Origin: Ruminococcus sp. | GTDB lineage: Bacteria; Bacillota; Clostridia; Oscillospirales; Ruminococcaceae | Assembly (NCBI GenBank): GCA_017634275.1 | Contig: JAGBNQ010000027.1 | Span: forward strand, 1 to 47,268 | Direction: 5' to 3' | Length of the DNA: 47,268 nucleotides | In this document: piece after piece, positions 32,892 through 39,443 of the stretch | Layout of the letters: each line of letters begins with the position of its first letter | Position numbering within the stretch: position 1 is the first letter of the stretch | The notes under the pieces: model-generated | Database searches by the model: none | Told to the model about the DNA's origin: nothing | Seen by the model: only the letters and a program-made list of their open reading frames with translations | Position numbers and translations under genes: made by a program

Positions 32892-33791
32892 ATGATGGCA
32901 TTCAAATACTATGAAAAATACCTTGCCCCCGAGGGCGCGCCCGAAATGCCCGAGGACAAGCGCGGCGAGGAGCAGATAAACAAAATATCCGAGCAAGAGC
33001 AGCAGGGAAAGTGCGCATTCATAAACCTTGCCGTGCTGACGCTCACACTCGTTTTCTGCGCGATGATAGTTTTTGTGCTAAGGGCTAACGATTATTCAAG
33101 CCTTAACGAAAGCACAAAGCTTGAAAAGGATAATTTCCTTTCGGGCGAGTATTTCGGGGGGCTTGAAAGCGATGTTATCTCCCACCTCGCCCTTTCCGAT
33201 GAGATAGTGAGAACGGATAATTTCCTGCACTATTTCTGCGGTATCGGAAATACCTTTATGGAGCGCGAGGAGGAAGAGGACATATCCACCCAGGGGAATG
33301 CCTTCCGCACGGCGGAGTCACCCGTTCCCGGCGGCAGAAACAATGACGGCGAGCTGCACGAGGTAATGATAAGAACTACCACCGCAAGCTCAGACGAGCC
33401 TGCCAAGGAAACCAAAAAGACCAAGAATACCAAAAAGACAAAGGCCAAGGAAACATCTGTCACCACAGCAGTAAAGCAGATGACCTCTACCGAGCCCGAG
33501 CATCCGACGACGACAACAACTACGACCACCGAGGCGACCACAACAACAGTTGCGACGAACAATAAAGCGCCCAATGTTACAACTAAGGTGACAACGGCAT
33601 CGACCGCCGCACCGCCGCCGACAGAAACCACCAAAAAGACCACAAAGGCGACAACAAAGCAGACGACTGCCGAAACGACAAAGGAAACGACAGAATCGAC
33701 GACCGAAAGCTCTGCTGACACGCAGACAGAGCCGTCATCGTCCGAGGAAAACACCGAGCCGCCTCCGCAGCCCGAGGAAGGGCAGCAGTAA
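32892..33791 (+). CDS. AlgJ/DHHW-like N-terminal region fused to a Thr-rich tail
   Basis: 299-aa single-pass membrane protein. A cytoplasmic N-terminus (1-42) and one membrane segment (about 43-65) are followed by LSGEYFGGLESDVISHLALSD, resembling the opening of AlgX/AlgJ/DHHW-type proteins that partner with MBOATs. The catalytic SGNH part never follows. Instead residues about 165-299 are low-complexity, rich in Thr with Lys, Glu and Pro, as in O-glycosylated linkers of ruminococcal surface proteins. It overlaps the radical SAM gene by one base. No function can be assigned; partnership with the preceding MBOAT-like protein is likely. Confidence 0.7.
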   Translation: MMAFKYYEKYLAPEGAPEMPEDKRGEEQINKISEQEQQGKCAFINLAVLTLTLVFCAMIVFVLRANDYSSLNESTKLEKDNFLSGEYFGGLESDVISHLALSDEIVRTDNFLHYFCGIGNTFMEREEEEDISTQGNAFRTAESPVPGGRNNDGELHEVMIRTTTASSDEPAKETKKTKNTKKTKAKETSVTTAVKQMTSTEPEHPTTTTTTTTEATTTTVATNNKAPNVTTKVTTASTAAPPPTETTKKTTKATTKQTTAETTKETTESTTESSADTQTEPSSSEENTEPPPQPEEGQQ

Positions 33792-34732
33792 TGGGCGCAA
33801 ACCCCTTTAAGCTGAGTGATGATAATAAAAGGTATCAGACCTACAGCTATTACCTTAAGCGGCGTTTCGGGAAAAAGGTATACAAGGTGCCGCTCAATCT
33901 TGACATGGGCTGCCCGAACCGTGACGGCAGCAAGGGTGTCGGTGGGTGCAAATTCTGCTCGGCACTGAAAAGCGGCGAGTTTGCAGGCGACCCGAGCGAC
34001 AGCATTCTTACCCAATTTGAAACGGTAAGGGCTAAAATGGAGCAAAAGTGGCAAAACGGGCTTTGCATTCCCTACTTTCAGGCAGGGTCAAACACCTACA
34101 CGGATATAAAAACGCTTGATAATATGCTAAGCACGGCCGTTTCGCTGCCAAATGCCGTTGGAGTGAGCATCGCTACCCGTGCGGACTGCCTTGATGAGGA
34201 AAAATGCGCGCTTTTGGGCGAGTATGCAAAAAGCACCTATCTTGTATGTGAGCTGGGCTTGCAGACTATCCATGACAAGACTGCCCTTGCCATGAACCGC
34301 TGCCACACCTATGCCGATTTTATCAGAGGCTATGAAATGCTTAGGGCGCGCGGGGTAAATGTCTGCGTTCACATAATAAACGGTCTGCCGAACGAAACGC
34401 ATGAAATGATGATTAAAACGGCAAGAGAGATATCACAGCTTGATATACATATGGTAAAGATACATCTTCTGCATATACTAAAGGGGACAGCGCTTGCTAA
34501 GATGTATCAAAACGGCGAGTTTGAGGCTATGGAACTTTTTGACTATGTCAACACCGTTGCCGACCAGATAGAGCTTTTCCCCGAGCGCTTTATCATCGGG
34601 CGCGTAACGGGCGACGGCGCAAGAGATGAGCTTATCGCCCCTCTTTGGAGCCTTAAGAAATTTACCGTTATGAACGAGATAGACAAAGAGCTTAAAAGGC
34701 GCGGCTCTTATCAGGGCGCAGCCTTAAATTGA
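33791..34732 (+). CDS. Radical SAM protein, TIGR01212/YhcC family
   Basis: 313-aa radical SAM protein. The N-terminus RYQTYSYYLKRRFGKKVYKV and the cluster-binding CPNRDGSKGVGGCKFC identify the YhcC/TIGR01212 family: the first Cys is followed by a long gap, then CxxC. Further landmarks are YFQAGSNTY, GVSIATRADCL and ELGLQTIHD. Length is normal. The family is widely conserved, and its reaction is not firmly established. The stop codon TGA lies inside the TTGACA -35 box of the first toxin cassette. Confidence 0.93.
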   Translation: MGANPFKLSDDNKRYQTYSYYLKRRFGKKVYKVPLNLDMGCPNRDGSKGVGGCKFCSALKSGEFAGDPSDSILTQFETVRAKMEQKWQNGLCIPYFQAGSNTYTDIKTLDNMLSTAVSLPNAVGVSIATRADCLDEEKCALLGEYAKSTYLVCELGLQTIHDKTALAMNRCHTYADFIRGYEMLRARGVNVCVHIINGLPNETHEMMIKTAREISQLDIHMVKIHLLHILKGTALAKMYQNGEFEAMELFDYVNTVADQIELFPERFIIGRVTGDGARDELIAPLWSLKKFTVMNEIDKELKRRGSYQGAALN

Positions 34733-34757
34733 CAAAATAAAACGCCCGTGGTATAAT
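34729..34757 (+). promoter_or_regulatory. Toxin promoter, cassette 1
   Basis: TTGACA at 34729-34734, 17-base spacer, TATAAT at 34752-34757. The -35 box contains the stop codon of the upstream radical SAM gene. Transcription should start near 34764. Confidence 0.9.
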
Positions 34758-34796
34758 AACCATAGGCGTTTGCAAAAGCGTAGGCGGTCAAATCTT

Positions 34797-34812
34797 CCTC
34801 CTGAAAGGGAGG
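34797..34812 (+). promoter_or_regulatory. Shine-Dalgarno-sequestering hairpin, cassette 1
   Basis: CCTCCT-GAAA-GGGAGG: a six-pair stem capped by a GNRA tetraloop. The 3' arm is the ribosome site of toxin 1, so it is closed in the free mRNA. Confidence 0.75.
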
Positions 34813-34821
34813 TGAGCGGAA

Positions 34822-34911
34822 ATGTCGGTTTTAGAAGTATTAACATTGCTTTTATTAATAACCGCTGTCATTGACCTTGTTGTCAGGATCTGCAATAACA
34901 AAAAGAAATAA
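34822..34911 (+). CDS. Small hydrophobic holin-like toxin peptide, copy 1
   Basis: 29-codon gene for a single-helix peptide: MSVLEVLTLLLLITAVIDLV, then VRICNNKKK. The acidic N-terminus, hydrophobic centre and basic end fit the TxpA/Hol_Tox group of type I toxins, which insert into the membrane. GGGAGGTGA precedes the ATG, locked in a hairpin. The gene is followed at once by a bidirectional terminator and a convergent consensus promoter for an antisense RNA. Copy 3 is identical except for two residues. Confidence 0.8.
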   Translation: MSVLEVLTLLLLITAVIDLVVRICNNKKK

Positions 34912-34994
34912 CCGCCTTGATCCTACCTAAGACGGTTATTTTTACATAAATTCAACTGTTCGGAGGTGACCGCTTACCGCAGGCGCCTCTTGTT
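34905..34994 (-). ncRNA. Antisense RNA (antitoxin), cassette 1
   Basis: Predicted RNA of about 90 nt from the convergent promoter at 35001-35029, ending at the shared terminator. It is complementary to the last codons and 3' end of toxin mRNA 1. Its 5' half carries GUCACCUCC, which can pair with the toxin ribosome site (8 of 9 bases). Ends are estimated from promoter and terminator positions. Confidence 0.7.
34908..34943. terminator. Shared bidirectional terminator, cassette 1
   Basis: AACCGCCTT/AAGACGGTT stem with T-rich tracts on both sides. It has one C-A mismatch in the sense RNA but pairs fully (with G-U) in the antisense RNA. Confidence 0.8.
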
Positions 34995-35000
34995 ATGTTC

Positions 35001-35029
35001 ATTATAACACCAAAATATATTTTTGTCAA
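35001..35029 (-). promoter_or_regulatory. Antisense RNA promoter, cassette 1
   Basis: TTGACA at 35024-35029 and TATAAT at 35001-35006 on the minus strand, 17-base spacer. It stands back to back with the sense promoter of cassette 2. Confidence 0.9.
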
Positions 35030-35039
35030 TAGCTTTGGT

Positions 35040-35068
35040 TTGACAAAACAAAACGCCCGTGGTATAAT
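35040..35068 (+). promoter_or_regulatory. Toxin promoter, cassette 2
   Basis: TTGACA at 35040-35045, 17-base spacer, TATAAT at 35063-35068. It begins 10 bases beyond the antisense promoter of cassette 1. Confidence 0.9.
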
Positions 35069-35106
35069 AACCATAGGCGTTTGCAAAAGCGTAGGCGGAA
35101 TATGTG

Positions 35107-35124
35107 CTTCCCTATAAAGGGAGG
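35107..35124 (+). promoter_or_regulatory. Shine-Dalgarno-sequestering hairpin, cassette 2
   Basis: CTTCCCT-ATAA-AGGGAGG: a seven-pair stem with one U-G pair that closes the ribosome site. The sequence differs from copies 1, 3 and 4 yet pairing is kept. Confidence 0.7.
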
Positions 35125-35133
35125 TGAGCAGGT

Positions 35134-35220
35134 ATGAGCGTTATTGAGGTTTTGACCTTGTTATTACTTATAGCTACTATAGTAGACATAATTGTCGGCA
35201 TCTGCAATAAAAACAAATAA
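35134..35220 (+). CDS. Small hydrophobic holin-like toxin peptide, copy 2
   Basis: 28-codon gene: MSVIEVLTLLLLIATIVDII followed by VGICNKNK. Same layout as copy 1, with conservative hydrophobic changes (LEV to IEV, ITAVIDLV to IATIVDII) and a shorter basic end. Such conservative differences suggest selection on the peptide. It sits in a complete cassette with promoter, terminator and antisense promoter, directly beside cassette 1. Confidence 0.78.
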   Translation: MSVIEVLTLLLLIATIVDIIVGICNKNK

Positions 35221-35304
35221 CCGCCTCACTTCCACATAAGGCGGTTATTTATGTTTAGATAACTTAATTTCGGGAGACACCGCTTACCGCAGGCGCCTCT
35301 TGTT
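35215..35304 (-). ncRNA. Antisense RNA (antitoxin), cassette 2
   Basis: Predicted RNA of about 90 nt from the convergent promoter at 35311-35339. Its anti-ribosome-site segment is GUCUCCC here instead of GUCACCUCC, giving only five contiguous pairs (CUCCC with GGGAG) with toxin 2. The complementarity at the 3' overlap is complete. Confidence 0.65.
35217..35250. terminator. Shared bidirectional terminator, cassette 2
   Basis: Perfect AACCGCCT/AGGCGGTT stem with a 12-base loop. T-rich tracts lie on both sides. Confidence 0.8.
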
Positions 35305-35310
35305 ATGTTT

Positions 35311-35339
35311 ATTATAACACCAAAATATATTTTTGTCAA
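35311..35339 (-). promoter_or_regulatory. Antisense RNA promoter, cassette 2
   Basis: TTGACA at 35334-35339 and TATAAT at 35311-35316 on the minus strand, 17-base spacer. It is 24 bases from the start of the downstream radical SAM gene. Confidence 0.9.
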
Positions 35340-35362
35340 TAACCCTGAAAGGAAGAATATTT

Positions 35363-35980
35363 ATGAAAAGATCAATGACACTTACCTACGAGGTGGGTGA
35401 CGGGCTTTATATCAACATCACAAACAAATGCCCCTGCAACTGCACCTTCTGCATAAGAAACAACGGCGACGGCGCTTACGGCTCTGACCCGTTATGGCTT
35501 GAGCATCAGCCGACCGCCGAGGAGATCATCGCCGACATTAAAAAGCGCGACCTTGACAAATACAGCGAGGTGGTTTTCTGCGGCTACGGCGAGCCTACCT
35601 GCGAGCTTGAAACGCTTTTAAAAGTAGCAGACTATATAAAGAGTGTGAGCAGGATCAAAACAAGGCTCAACACAAACGGCCTTTCAAACATTATTAACGG
35701 CAGAAACACCGAGCAGGACTTTAAAGGCAGGCTCGATGCGGTATCGGTAAGCCTTAACGCGCCCACAAAGGAAGAATATGACGAGGTAACGCGCCCGTCA
35801 TTCAAGGATACCGACTGCTTTAAGGCGATGTTTGACTTTGCGCAGACGGTAAAGGAATATGTTCCCGAGGTGATGTTTACGGTAGTTGACGTTATCGGTG
35901 AGGAAAAGATAGAGCTTTCCCGTCAGCTTGCAAAAAAGGCAGGCATACGCCTAAGGGTGAGGGAGTATATAAGCGAATGA
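35363..35980 (+). CDS. Radical SAM protein, TatD-associated type
   Basis: 205-aa radical SAM protein. MTLTYEVGDGLYINITNKC leads into the cluster motif CPCNCTFC (CxxxCxxC), then IRNNGDG, VVFCGYGEPTCE and TRLNTNG. This matches the short radical SAM proteins often encoded beside TatD-type nucleases. No tatD gene is present here. Start ATG 35363 has AAAGGAAG upstream; an in-frame start ten codons earlier falls inside the antisense promoter. It has no promoter of its own between it and toxin cassette 2, so it may depend on read-through. Confidence 0.88.
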   Translation: MKRSMTLTYEVGDGLYINITNKCPCNCTFCIRNNGDGAYGSDPLWLEHQPTAEEIIADIKKRDLDKYSEVVFCGYGEPTCELETLLKVADYIKSVSRIKTRLNTNGLSNIINGRNTEQDFKGRLDAVSVSLNAPTKEEYDEVTRPSFKDTDCFKAMFDFAQTVKEYVPEVMFTVVDVIGEEKIELSRQLAKKAGIRLRVREYISE

Positions 35981-35981
35981 T

Positions 35982-36010
35982 TTGACAAGGATAAGCGCCT
36001 GTGATATAAT
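35982..36010 (+). promoter_or_regulatory. Toxin promoter, cassette 3
   Basis: TTGACA at 35982-35987, 17-base spacer, TATAAT at 36005-36010. It begins one base after the stop codon of the radical SAM gene. Confidence 0.9.
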
Positions 36011-36049
36011 ATCCGTAGGCGTTTGCAAAAGCGTAGGCGGTCAAATCTT

Positions 36050-36065
36050 CCTCCGGAAACGGAGG
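36050..36065 (+). promoter_or_regulatory. Shine-Dalgarno-sequestering hairpin, cassette 3
   Basis: CCTCCG-GAAA-CGGAGG: perfect six-pair stem with a GNRA tetraloop. The closing pair is G-C here but U-G in copy 1 and U-A in copy 4. Confidence 0.78.
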
Positions 36066-36074
36066 TGAGCGGAA

Positions 36075-36164
36075 ATGTCGGTTTTAGAAGTATTAACATT
36101 GCTTTTATTAATAACCGCTGTCATTGACCTTGTTGTCAAAATCTGCAATAACACAAAGAAATAA
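36075..36164 (+). CDS. Small hydrophobic holin-like toxin peptide, copy 3
   Basis: 29-codon gene for MSVLEVLTLLLLITAVIDLV followed by VKICNNTKK. It differs from copy 1 only by Arg to Lys and Lys to Thr near the end, and its ATG-proximal DNA is identical to copy 1, pointing to recent duplication. It lies in the gap between the radical SAM gene and mnmG, within a complete cassette. Confidence 0.8.
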   Translation: MSVLEVLTLLLLITAVIDLVVKICNNTKK

Positions 36165-36250
36165 CCGCCTGACTCTCACATAAGGCGGTTATTTATATCA
36201 CATATTTAACCAACTCGGGGGTGACCGCTTACCGCAGGCGCCTCTTTGTT
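36160..36250 (-). ncRNA. Antisense RNA (antitoxin), cassette 3
   Basis: Predicted RNA of about 90 nt from the promoter at 36257-36285. It carries GUCACCCCC, which pairs perfectly with the GGGGGUGA of toxin 4 and with one mismatch to its own GGAGGUGA. Ends are estimated. Confidence 0.68.
36161..36194. terminator. Shared bidirectional terminator, cassette 3
   Basis: Perfect AACCGCCT/AGGCGGTT stem with a 12-base loop. T-rich sequence follows on the plus strand. Confidence 0.8.
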
Positions 36251-36256
36251 ATAATT

Positions 36257-36285
36257 ATTATACCACGAAGAAAACTAATTGTCAA
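36257..36285 (-). promoter_or_regulatory. Antisense RNA promoter, cassette 3
   Basis: TTGACA at 36280-36285 and TATAAT at 36257-36262 on the minus strand, 17-base spacer. It is 21 bases before the mnmG start. Confidence 0.9.
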
Positions 36286-36305
36286 TAGCTTAAGGAATGA
36301 AGAAT

Positions 36306-38195
36306 ATGAGTGAACTTAAACGTGAATATTTTGATATATGTGTTATAGGTGCAGGCCATGCAGGGTGTGAGGCGGCGCTTGCCTCGGCAAGGCTCGGGCT
36401 TAAAACGGCACTCTTTACCATAACGCTTGACGGGGTGGCTAATATGCCATGCAACCCCTCTATCGGCGGAACGGCAAAGGGGCACCTTGTCCGTGAGATA
36501 GACGCATTGGGCGGTGAAATGGGCAAAGCTGCTGATAAGACCTTTTTGCAAAGCCGCATTCTAAACCGCGGCAAAGGCCCTGCTGTTCACAGCCTGCGCG
36601 CGCAGATAGACAGGGTAGCTTACCACAACCTTATGAAACACACCATAGAAATGCAGGATAACCTCTACCTTAAGCAGGCGGAGATAACTGATATTCTCTT
36701 TGAGGATAAAAGGGTAGTGGGCGTGCGCACAAAGCTCGGCACGGAATATGAGTGCAAGGCGGCGATAATCGCAAGCGGAACATATCTGGGCGGCATGATA
36801 CACGTCGGCGCTGTTTCCTACAAAAGCGGCCCCGATGCCACGACCCCCTCGGAAAAGCTTTCCGACTGCTTAAGAGAGCAGGGCATAACGATAAGGCGCT
36901 TTAAAACCGGAACGCCTGCAAGAGTTCACAAGCGCTCTATCGACTTTGAGCTTTTGGAGCGGCAGGACGGCGACGAGAAGATACAGCCCTTCTCCTTTGA
37001 AACAAAGGGCGAGCTTAAAAACACCGTTTCCTGCTATGTTGCATACACAAATGCCGAAACGCACAAGGTTATAAAGGATAACATTCACCTCTCCCCTATC
37101 TATTCGGGGCGGATCGATGCTATAGGCCCTCGCTACTGCCCGTCGATAGAGGATAAGATAATGCGCTTTTCCGACAAGCCGCGCCATCAGCTTTTTATCG
37201 AGCCTATGGGGCTTGATACGGAGGAATATTACTTGCAGGGAATGAGTTCATCGCTCCCCGAGCAGGTGCAGCTTGATTTTCTGCACACTATAAAGGGCTT
37301 GGAGCGCGTAGAGATAATGCGAAACGCCTACGCGATAGAGTATGACTGCTGCGACCCTACCGAGCTGCTTGCCACCCTTGAATTCAAGGGGATAAGCGGT
37401 CTTTACGGCGCAGGGCAGTTCAACGGCACCTCGGGCTACGAGGAGGCCGCCGCGCAGGGGCTTATCGCAGGGATAAACGCAAGTCTTAAAATAAAGGGTG
37501 AGCCGCCGCTTGTTCTTGACCGCGCGTCCTCTTACACGGGAACGCTTATTGATGACCTTGTAACAAAGGGCTGCTCCGACCCATACAGAATGCTGACATC
37601 AAGGAGCGAATACAGGCTGCTGCTGCGTGAGGACAATGCAGACCTCCGCCTTACCGAGCATGGCCACAGAGTCGGGCTTATAAATGATGAAAGATATGAG
37701 CGTTTTCTTGTTAAAAAAGAGCTTATAGAAAAGGAAACAGAGCGCTTAAAGAAAGTCAACCTCTCCCCGACGGGCGGTATAAATGAGTATCTCGTATCGG
37801 TCGGGACAGAGCCTCTTTCTACGGGAATAAAGCTCTCTCAGCTTTTAAAGCGCCCCGAGGTGACCTATGAGGGCTTAGCCCCCTTTGACCCCGAGCGGCA
37901 GGAGCTGCCCGATGATGTAAAGGAGCAGGCAGAGCTTAACATAAAATACGAGGGCTACATAAAAATACAGTTAGAGCAGGTAGAGGCTATGCGCAAATTA
38001 GAGCAGAAAAAGCTGCCCGAGGATATCGACTACAGCACCGTTACGGGGCTGCGCCTTGAGGCGGCGGAAAAGCTTAACAAGATACGCCCCCTCTCTGTCG
38101 GGCAGGCAAGCAGGATATCGGGCGTAAATCCTGCCGACGTAAATGTTTTGCTGATATATTTGAGCCGAAACGAAAGAGGTGGCGGCAATGGTTAA
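36306..38195 (+). CDS. mnmG: tRNA uridine 5-carboxymethylaminomethyl modification enzyme
   Basis: 629-aa FAD enzyme that, with MnmE, modifies U34 of several tRNAs. It has the family's [19 protein letters not shown]ossmann motif, [28 protein letters not shown] and the C-terminal helical domain that binds tRNA and MnmE. Start 36306 is chosen because AAGGA is 9 bases upstream; the ATG three codons earlier touches the ribosome site. Usually mnmE precedes it; here a toxin cassette does. The stop overlaps the next small gene by 8 bases. Confidence 0.97.
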   Translation: MSELKREYFDICVIGAGHAGCEAALASARLGLKTALFTITLDGVANMPCNPSIGGTAKGHLVREIDALGGEMGKAADKTFLQSRILNRGKGPAVHSLRAQIDRVAYHNLMKHTIEMQDNLYLKQAEITDILFEDKRVVGVRTKLGTEYECKAAIIASGTYLGGMIHVGAVSYKSGPDATTPSEKLSDCLREQGITIRRFKTGTPARVHKRSIDFELLERQDGDEKIQPFSFETKGELKNTVSCYVAYTNAETHKVIKDNIHLSPIYSGRIDAIGPRYCPSIEDKIMRFSDKPRHQLFIEPMGLDTEEYYLQGMSSSLPEQVQLDFLHTIKGLERVEIMRNAYAIEYDCCDPTELLATLEFKGISGLYGAGQFNGTSGYEEAAAQGLIAGINASLKIKGEPPLVLDRASSYTGTLIDDLVTKGCSDPYRMLTSRSEYRLLLREDNADLRLTEHGHRVGLINDERYERFLVKKELIEKETERLKKVNLSPTGGINEYLVSVGTEPLSTGIKLSQLLKRPEVTYEGLAPFDPERQELPDDVKEQAELNIKYEGYIKIQLEQVEAMRKLEQKKLPEDIDYSTVTGLRLEAAEKLNKIRPLSVGQASRISGVNPADVNVLLIYLSRNERGGGNG

Positions 38196-38376
38196 GAAAA
38201 AAGCCACCGACTGCGAAAGCTGCGTCAATTTCGTTTATGATGAGGACTACGAGGAATACACCTGCCTTGTCAACTTAGATGAGGACGAGTATTACCGCCT
38301 TACAAATCAATCAAACTATGTCTGCCCCTACTACAGGCTTGATGATGAATACGGCGTGGTAAGAAAACAAAATTGA
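38188..38376 (+). CDS. Small four-cysteine protein (DUF6472-like)
   Basis: 62-aa acidic protein with [18 protein letters not shown] and a later [12 protein letters not shown]. Four Cys in a CxxC...C...C layout suggest a zinc or other metal site. It resembles the DUF6472 group of small clostridial proteins (recognised by eye, not searched). AGAGGTGG precedes the ATG, and it overlaps mnmG, so it is co-translated. Its stop TGA lies inside the TTGACA of toxin cassette 4. Function unknown; the link to mnmG suggests a translation or tRNA role. Confidence 0.75.
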   Translation: MVKKKATDCESCVNFVYDEDYEEYTCLVNLDEDEYYRLTNQSNYVCPYYRLDDEYGVVRKQN

Positions 38377-38401
38377 CAAAAATAAGCACCTATGTTATAA
38401 T
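38373..38401 (+). promoter_or_regulatory. Toxin promoter, cassette 4
   Basis: TTGACA at 38373-38378, 17-base spacer, TATAAT at 38396-38401. The -35 box contains the stop codon of the upstream small gene, as in cassette 1. Confidence 0.9.
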
Positions 38402-38444
38402 AACACATAGGTGCTTGCTATATAGCGTAGGCGGTCAAATCTTT

Positions 38445-38460
38445 CCTCCTGCAAAGGGGG
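38445..38460 (+). promoter_or_regulatory. Shine-Dalgarno-sequestering hairpin, cassette 4
   Basis: CCTCCT-GCAA-AGGGGG: six-pair stem with a GNRA (GCAA) tetraloop. A U-G pair replaces the U-A pair of copies 1 and 3. Confidence 0.75.
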
Positions 38461-38467
38461 TGAGAAA

Positions 38468-38557
38468 ATGGAAGTTACTGAGGTACTGACATTATTGTTG
38501 CTCATAACCGAGATCATCTCTCTTGTTGTCAATATTTACGGCAACAAAAAGAAGTAA
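38468..38557 (+). CDS. Small hydrophobic holin-like toxin peptide, copy 4
   Basis: 29-codon gene: MEVTEVLTLLLLITEIISLV followed by VNIYGNKKK. It is the most diverged copy: Ser2 is Glu, the helix has an extra Glu, and the Cys of the other copies is Tyr. The EVLTLLLLIT core and the basic end are kept. It lies between the small four-Cys gene and rsmG in a complete cassette. The divergence, with all control elements intact, suggests it has been kept for some time. Confidence 0.78.
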   Translation: MEVTEVLTLLLLITEIISLVVNIYGNKKK

Positions 38558-38641
38558 CCGCCTTTACTCCTACATAAAGACGGTTATAAAAATTAGCCAA
38601 ATCTTTCGGAGGTGACCGCTTACCGCAGGCACCTCTTCGTT
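38550..38641 (-). ncRNA. Antisense RNA (antitoxin), cassette 4
   Basis: Predicted RNA of about 90 nt from the promoter at 38648-38676. It carries GUCACCUCC, pairing with its own toxin's GGGGGUG through one G-U, and perfectly with GGAGGUG of copies 1 and 3. Ends are estimated. Confidence 0.68.
38554..38592. terminator. Shared bidirectional terminator, cassette 4
   Basis: AACCGCCTTTA/TAAAGACGGTT stem. It has one C-A mismatch in the sense RNA, which becomes a U-G pair in the antisense RNA, as in cassette 1. Confidence 0.75.
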
Positions 38642-38647
38642 AATACT

Positions 38648-38676
38648 ATTATATCATTACAACGATATTTTGTCAA
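38648..38676 (-). promoter_or_regulatory. Antisense RNA promoter, cassette 4
   Basis: TTGACA at 38671-38676 and TATAAT at 38648-38653 on the minus strand, 17-base spacer. It is 18 bases before the rsmG start. Confidence 0.9.
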
Positions 38677-38693
38677 CACCTATGGAGAAAATT

Positions 38694-39398
38694 ATGCTTA
38701 CAAGTAAAGATGGATTTAAAAGCCTTTTTGAAAAGGGCGAAATGATGATAACAGATGAAATGTATGAGCGCTTTTTTATTTATGCAAAGCTTTTGGTCGA
38801 GTGGAACGAGAAAATAAACCTCACCGCGATAACCGAGCCCGATGAGATAGCGCTCAAGCACTTTTATGACAGCGTATACCCGTTTACGCTGTTTGATATG
38901 CCAAAGTCCGCTAAGGTGATAGATGTCGGCACGGGGGCAGGCTTTCCCTCGTGTCCGCTTAAGATATATAATGATGATATCGACCTCACCCTGCTTGACA
39001 GCCTGAATAAGAGGATCGGTTTCCTTACAGAGCTGTCGGACAAATGCGGGCTTGATGCTAAGTGCATACACTCCCGTGCGGAGGACGGCGGAAAGAACCC
39101 CGACCTCAGAGAAAGCTTTGACATAGCCTGCGCAAGGGCGGTAGCGCCGATGTATATTTTGGCGGAATACTGCCTGCCGTTTGTGAAGGTGGGGGGCTTA
39201 TTTGCTGCACTTAAGGGCAGCAGCGGCAGCGAGGAGCTTGATGAGGCAAAGGAAAGCATAAAGCGCCTCGGCGGAAAGACCGAAAAGGTAACAGAATACA
39301 CCCTGCCAAACGGCGACGGCAGAACGCTTATATTAATAAGGAAAACAACCCCCACCCCTGCAAAATACCCACGCCCGAAGGCAAAGATAAAAAAATAG
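38694..39398 (+). CDS. rsmG: 16S rRNA (guanine-N7) methyltransferase
   Basis: 234-aa SAM-dependent methyltransferase that modifies G527 of 16S rRNA. Motifs are VEWNEKINLTAI, KHFYDS, the SAM site VIDVGTGAGFPSCPLKI, LLDSLNKRIGFL and RAVAPMYILAEY, with the typical basic C-terminus TPAKYPRPKAKIKK. Start 38694 has GGAG 6 bases upstream; earlier in-frame starts overlap the antisense promoter of toxin cassette 4. It follows mnmG as in many bacteria, with the small gene and cassette 4 in between. Confidence 0.95.
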   Translation: MLTSKDGFKSLFEKGEMMITDEMYERFFIYAKLLVEWNEKINLTAITEPDEIALKHFYDSVYPFTLFDMPKSAKVIDVGTGAGFPSCPLKIYNDDIDLTLLDSLNKRIGFLTELSDKCGLDAKCIHSRAEDGGKNPDLRESFDIACARAVAPMYILAEYCLPFVKVGGLFAALKGSSGSEELDEAKESIKRLGGKTEKVTEYTLPNGDGRTLILIRKTTPTPAKYPRPKAKIKK

Positions 39399-39404
39399 CT
39401 TAGT

Positions 39405-39436
39405 AAAAAGCCGCTTATGTGTCTTACATAAGCGGC
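39405..39436. terminator. Bidirectional terminator between rsmG and the Rrf2 gene
   Basis: Perfect 11-pair stem GCCGCTTATGT/ACATAAGCGGC with a five-base loop. An A/T tract follows on the minus strand, where it ends the Rrf2 gene. Confidence 0.9.
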
Positions 39437-39443
39437 ATTATCT

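Noticed and set aside
34729..38676. Could the four repeated cassettes be a CRISPR array, insertion sequences or attenuator riboswitches?
   Set aside because: Repeats are about 300 bases, separated by whole genes, without spacers or a transposase, and each holds a conserved small gene with two promoters. CRISPR and IS do not fit, and the convergent promoter argues against a simple riboswitch.
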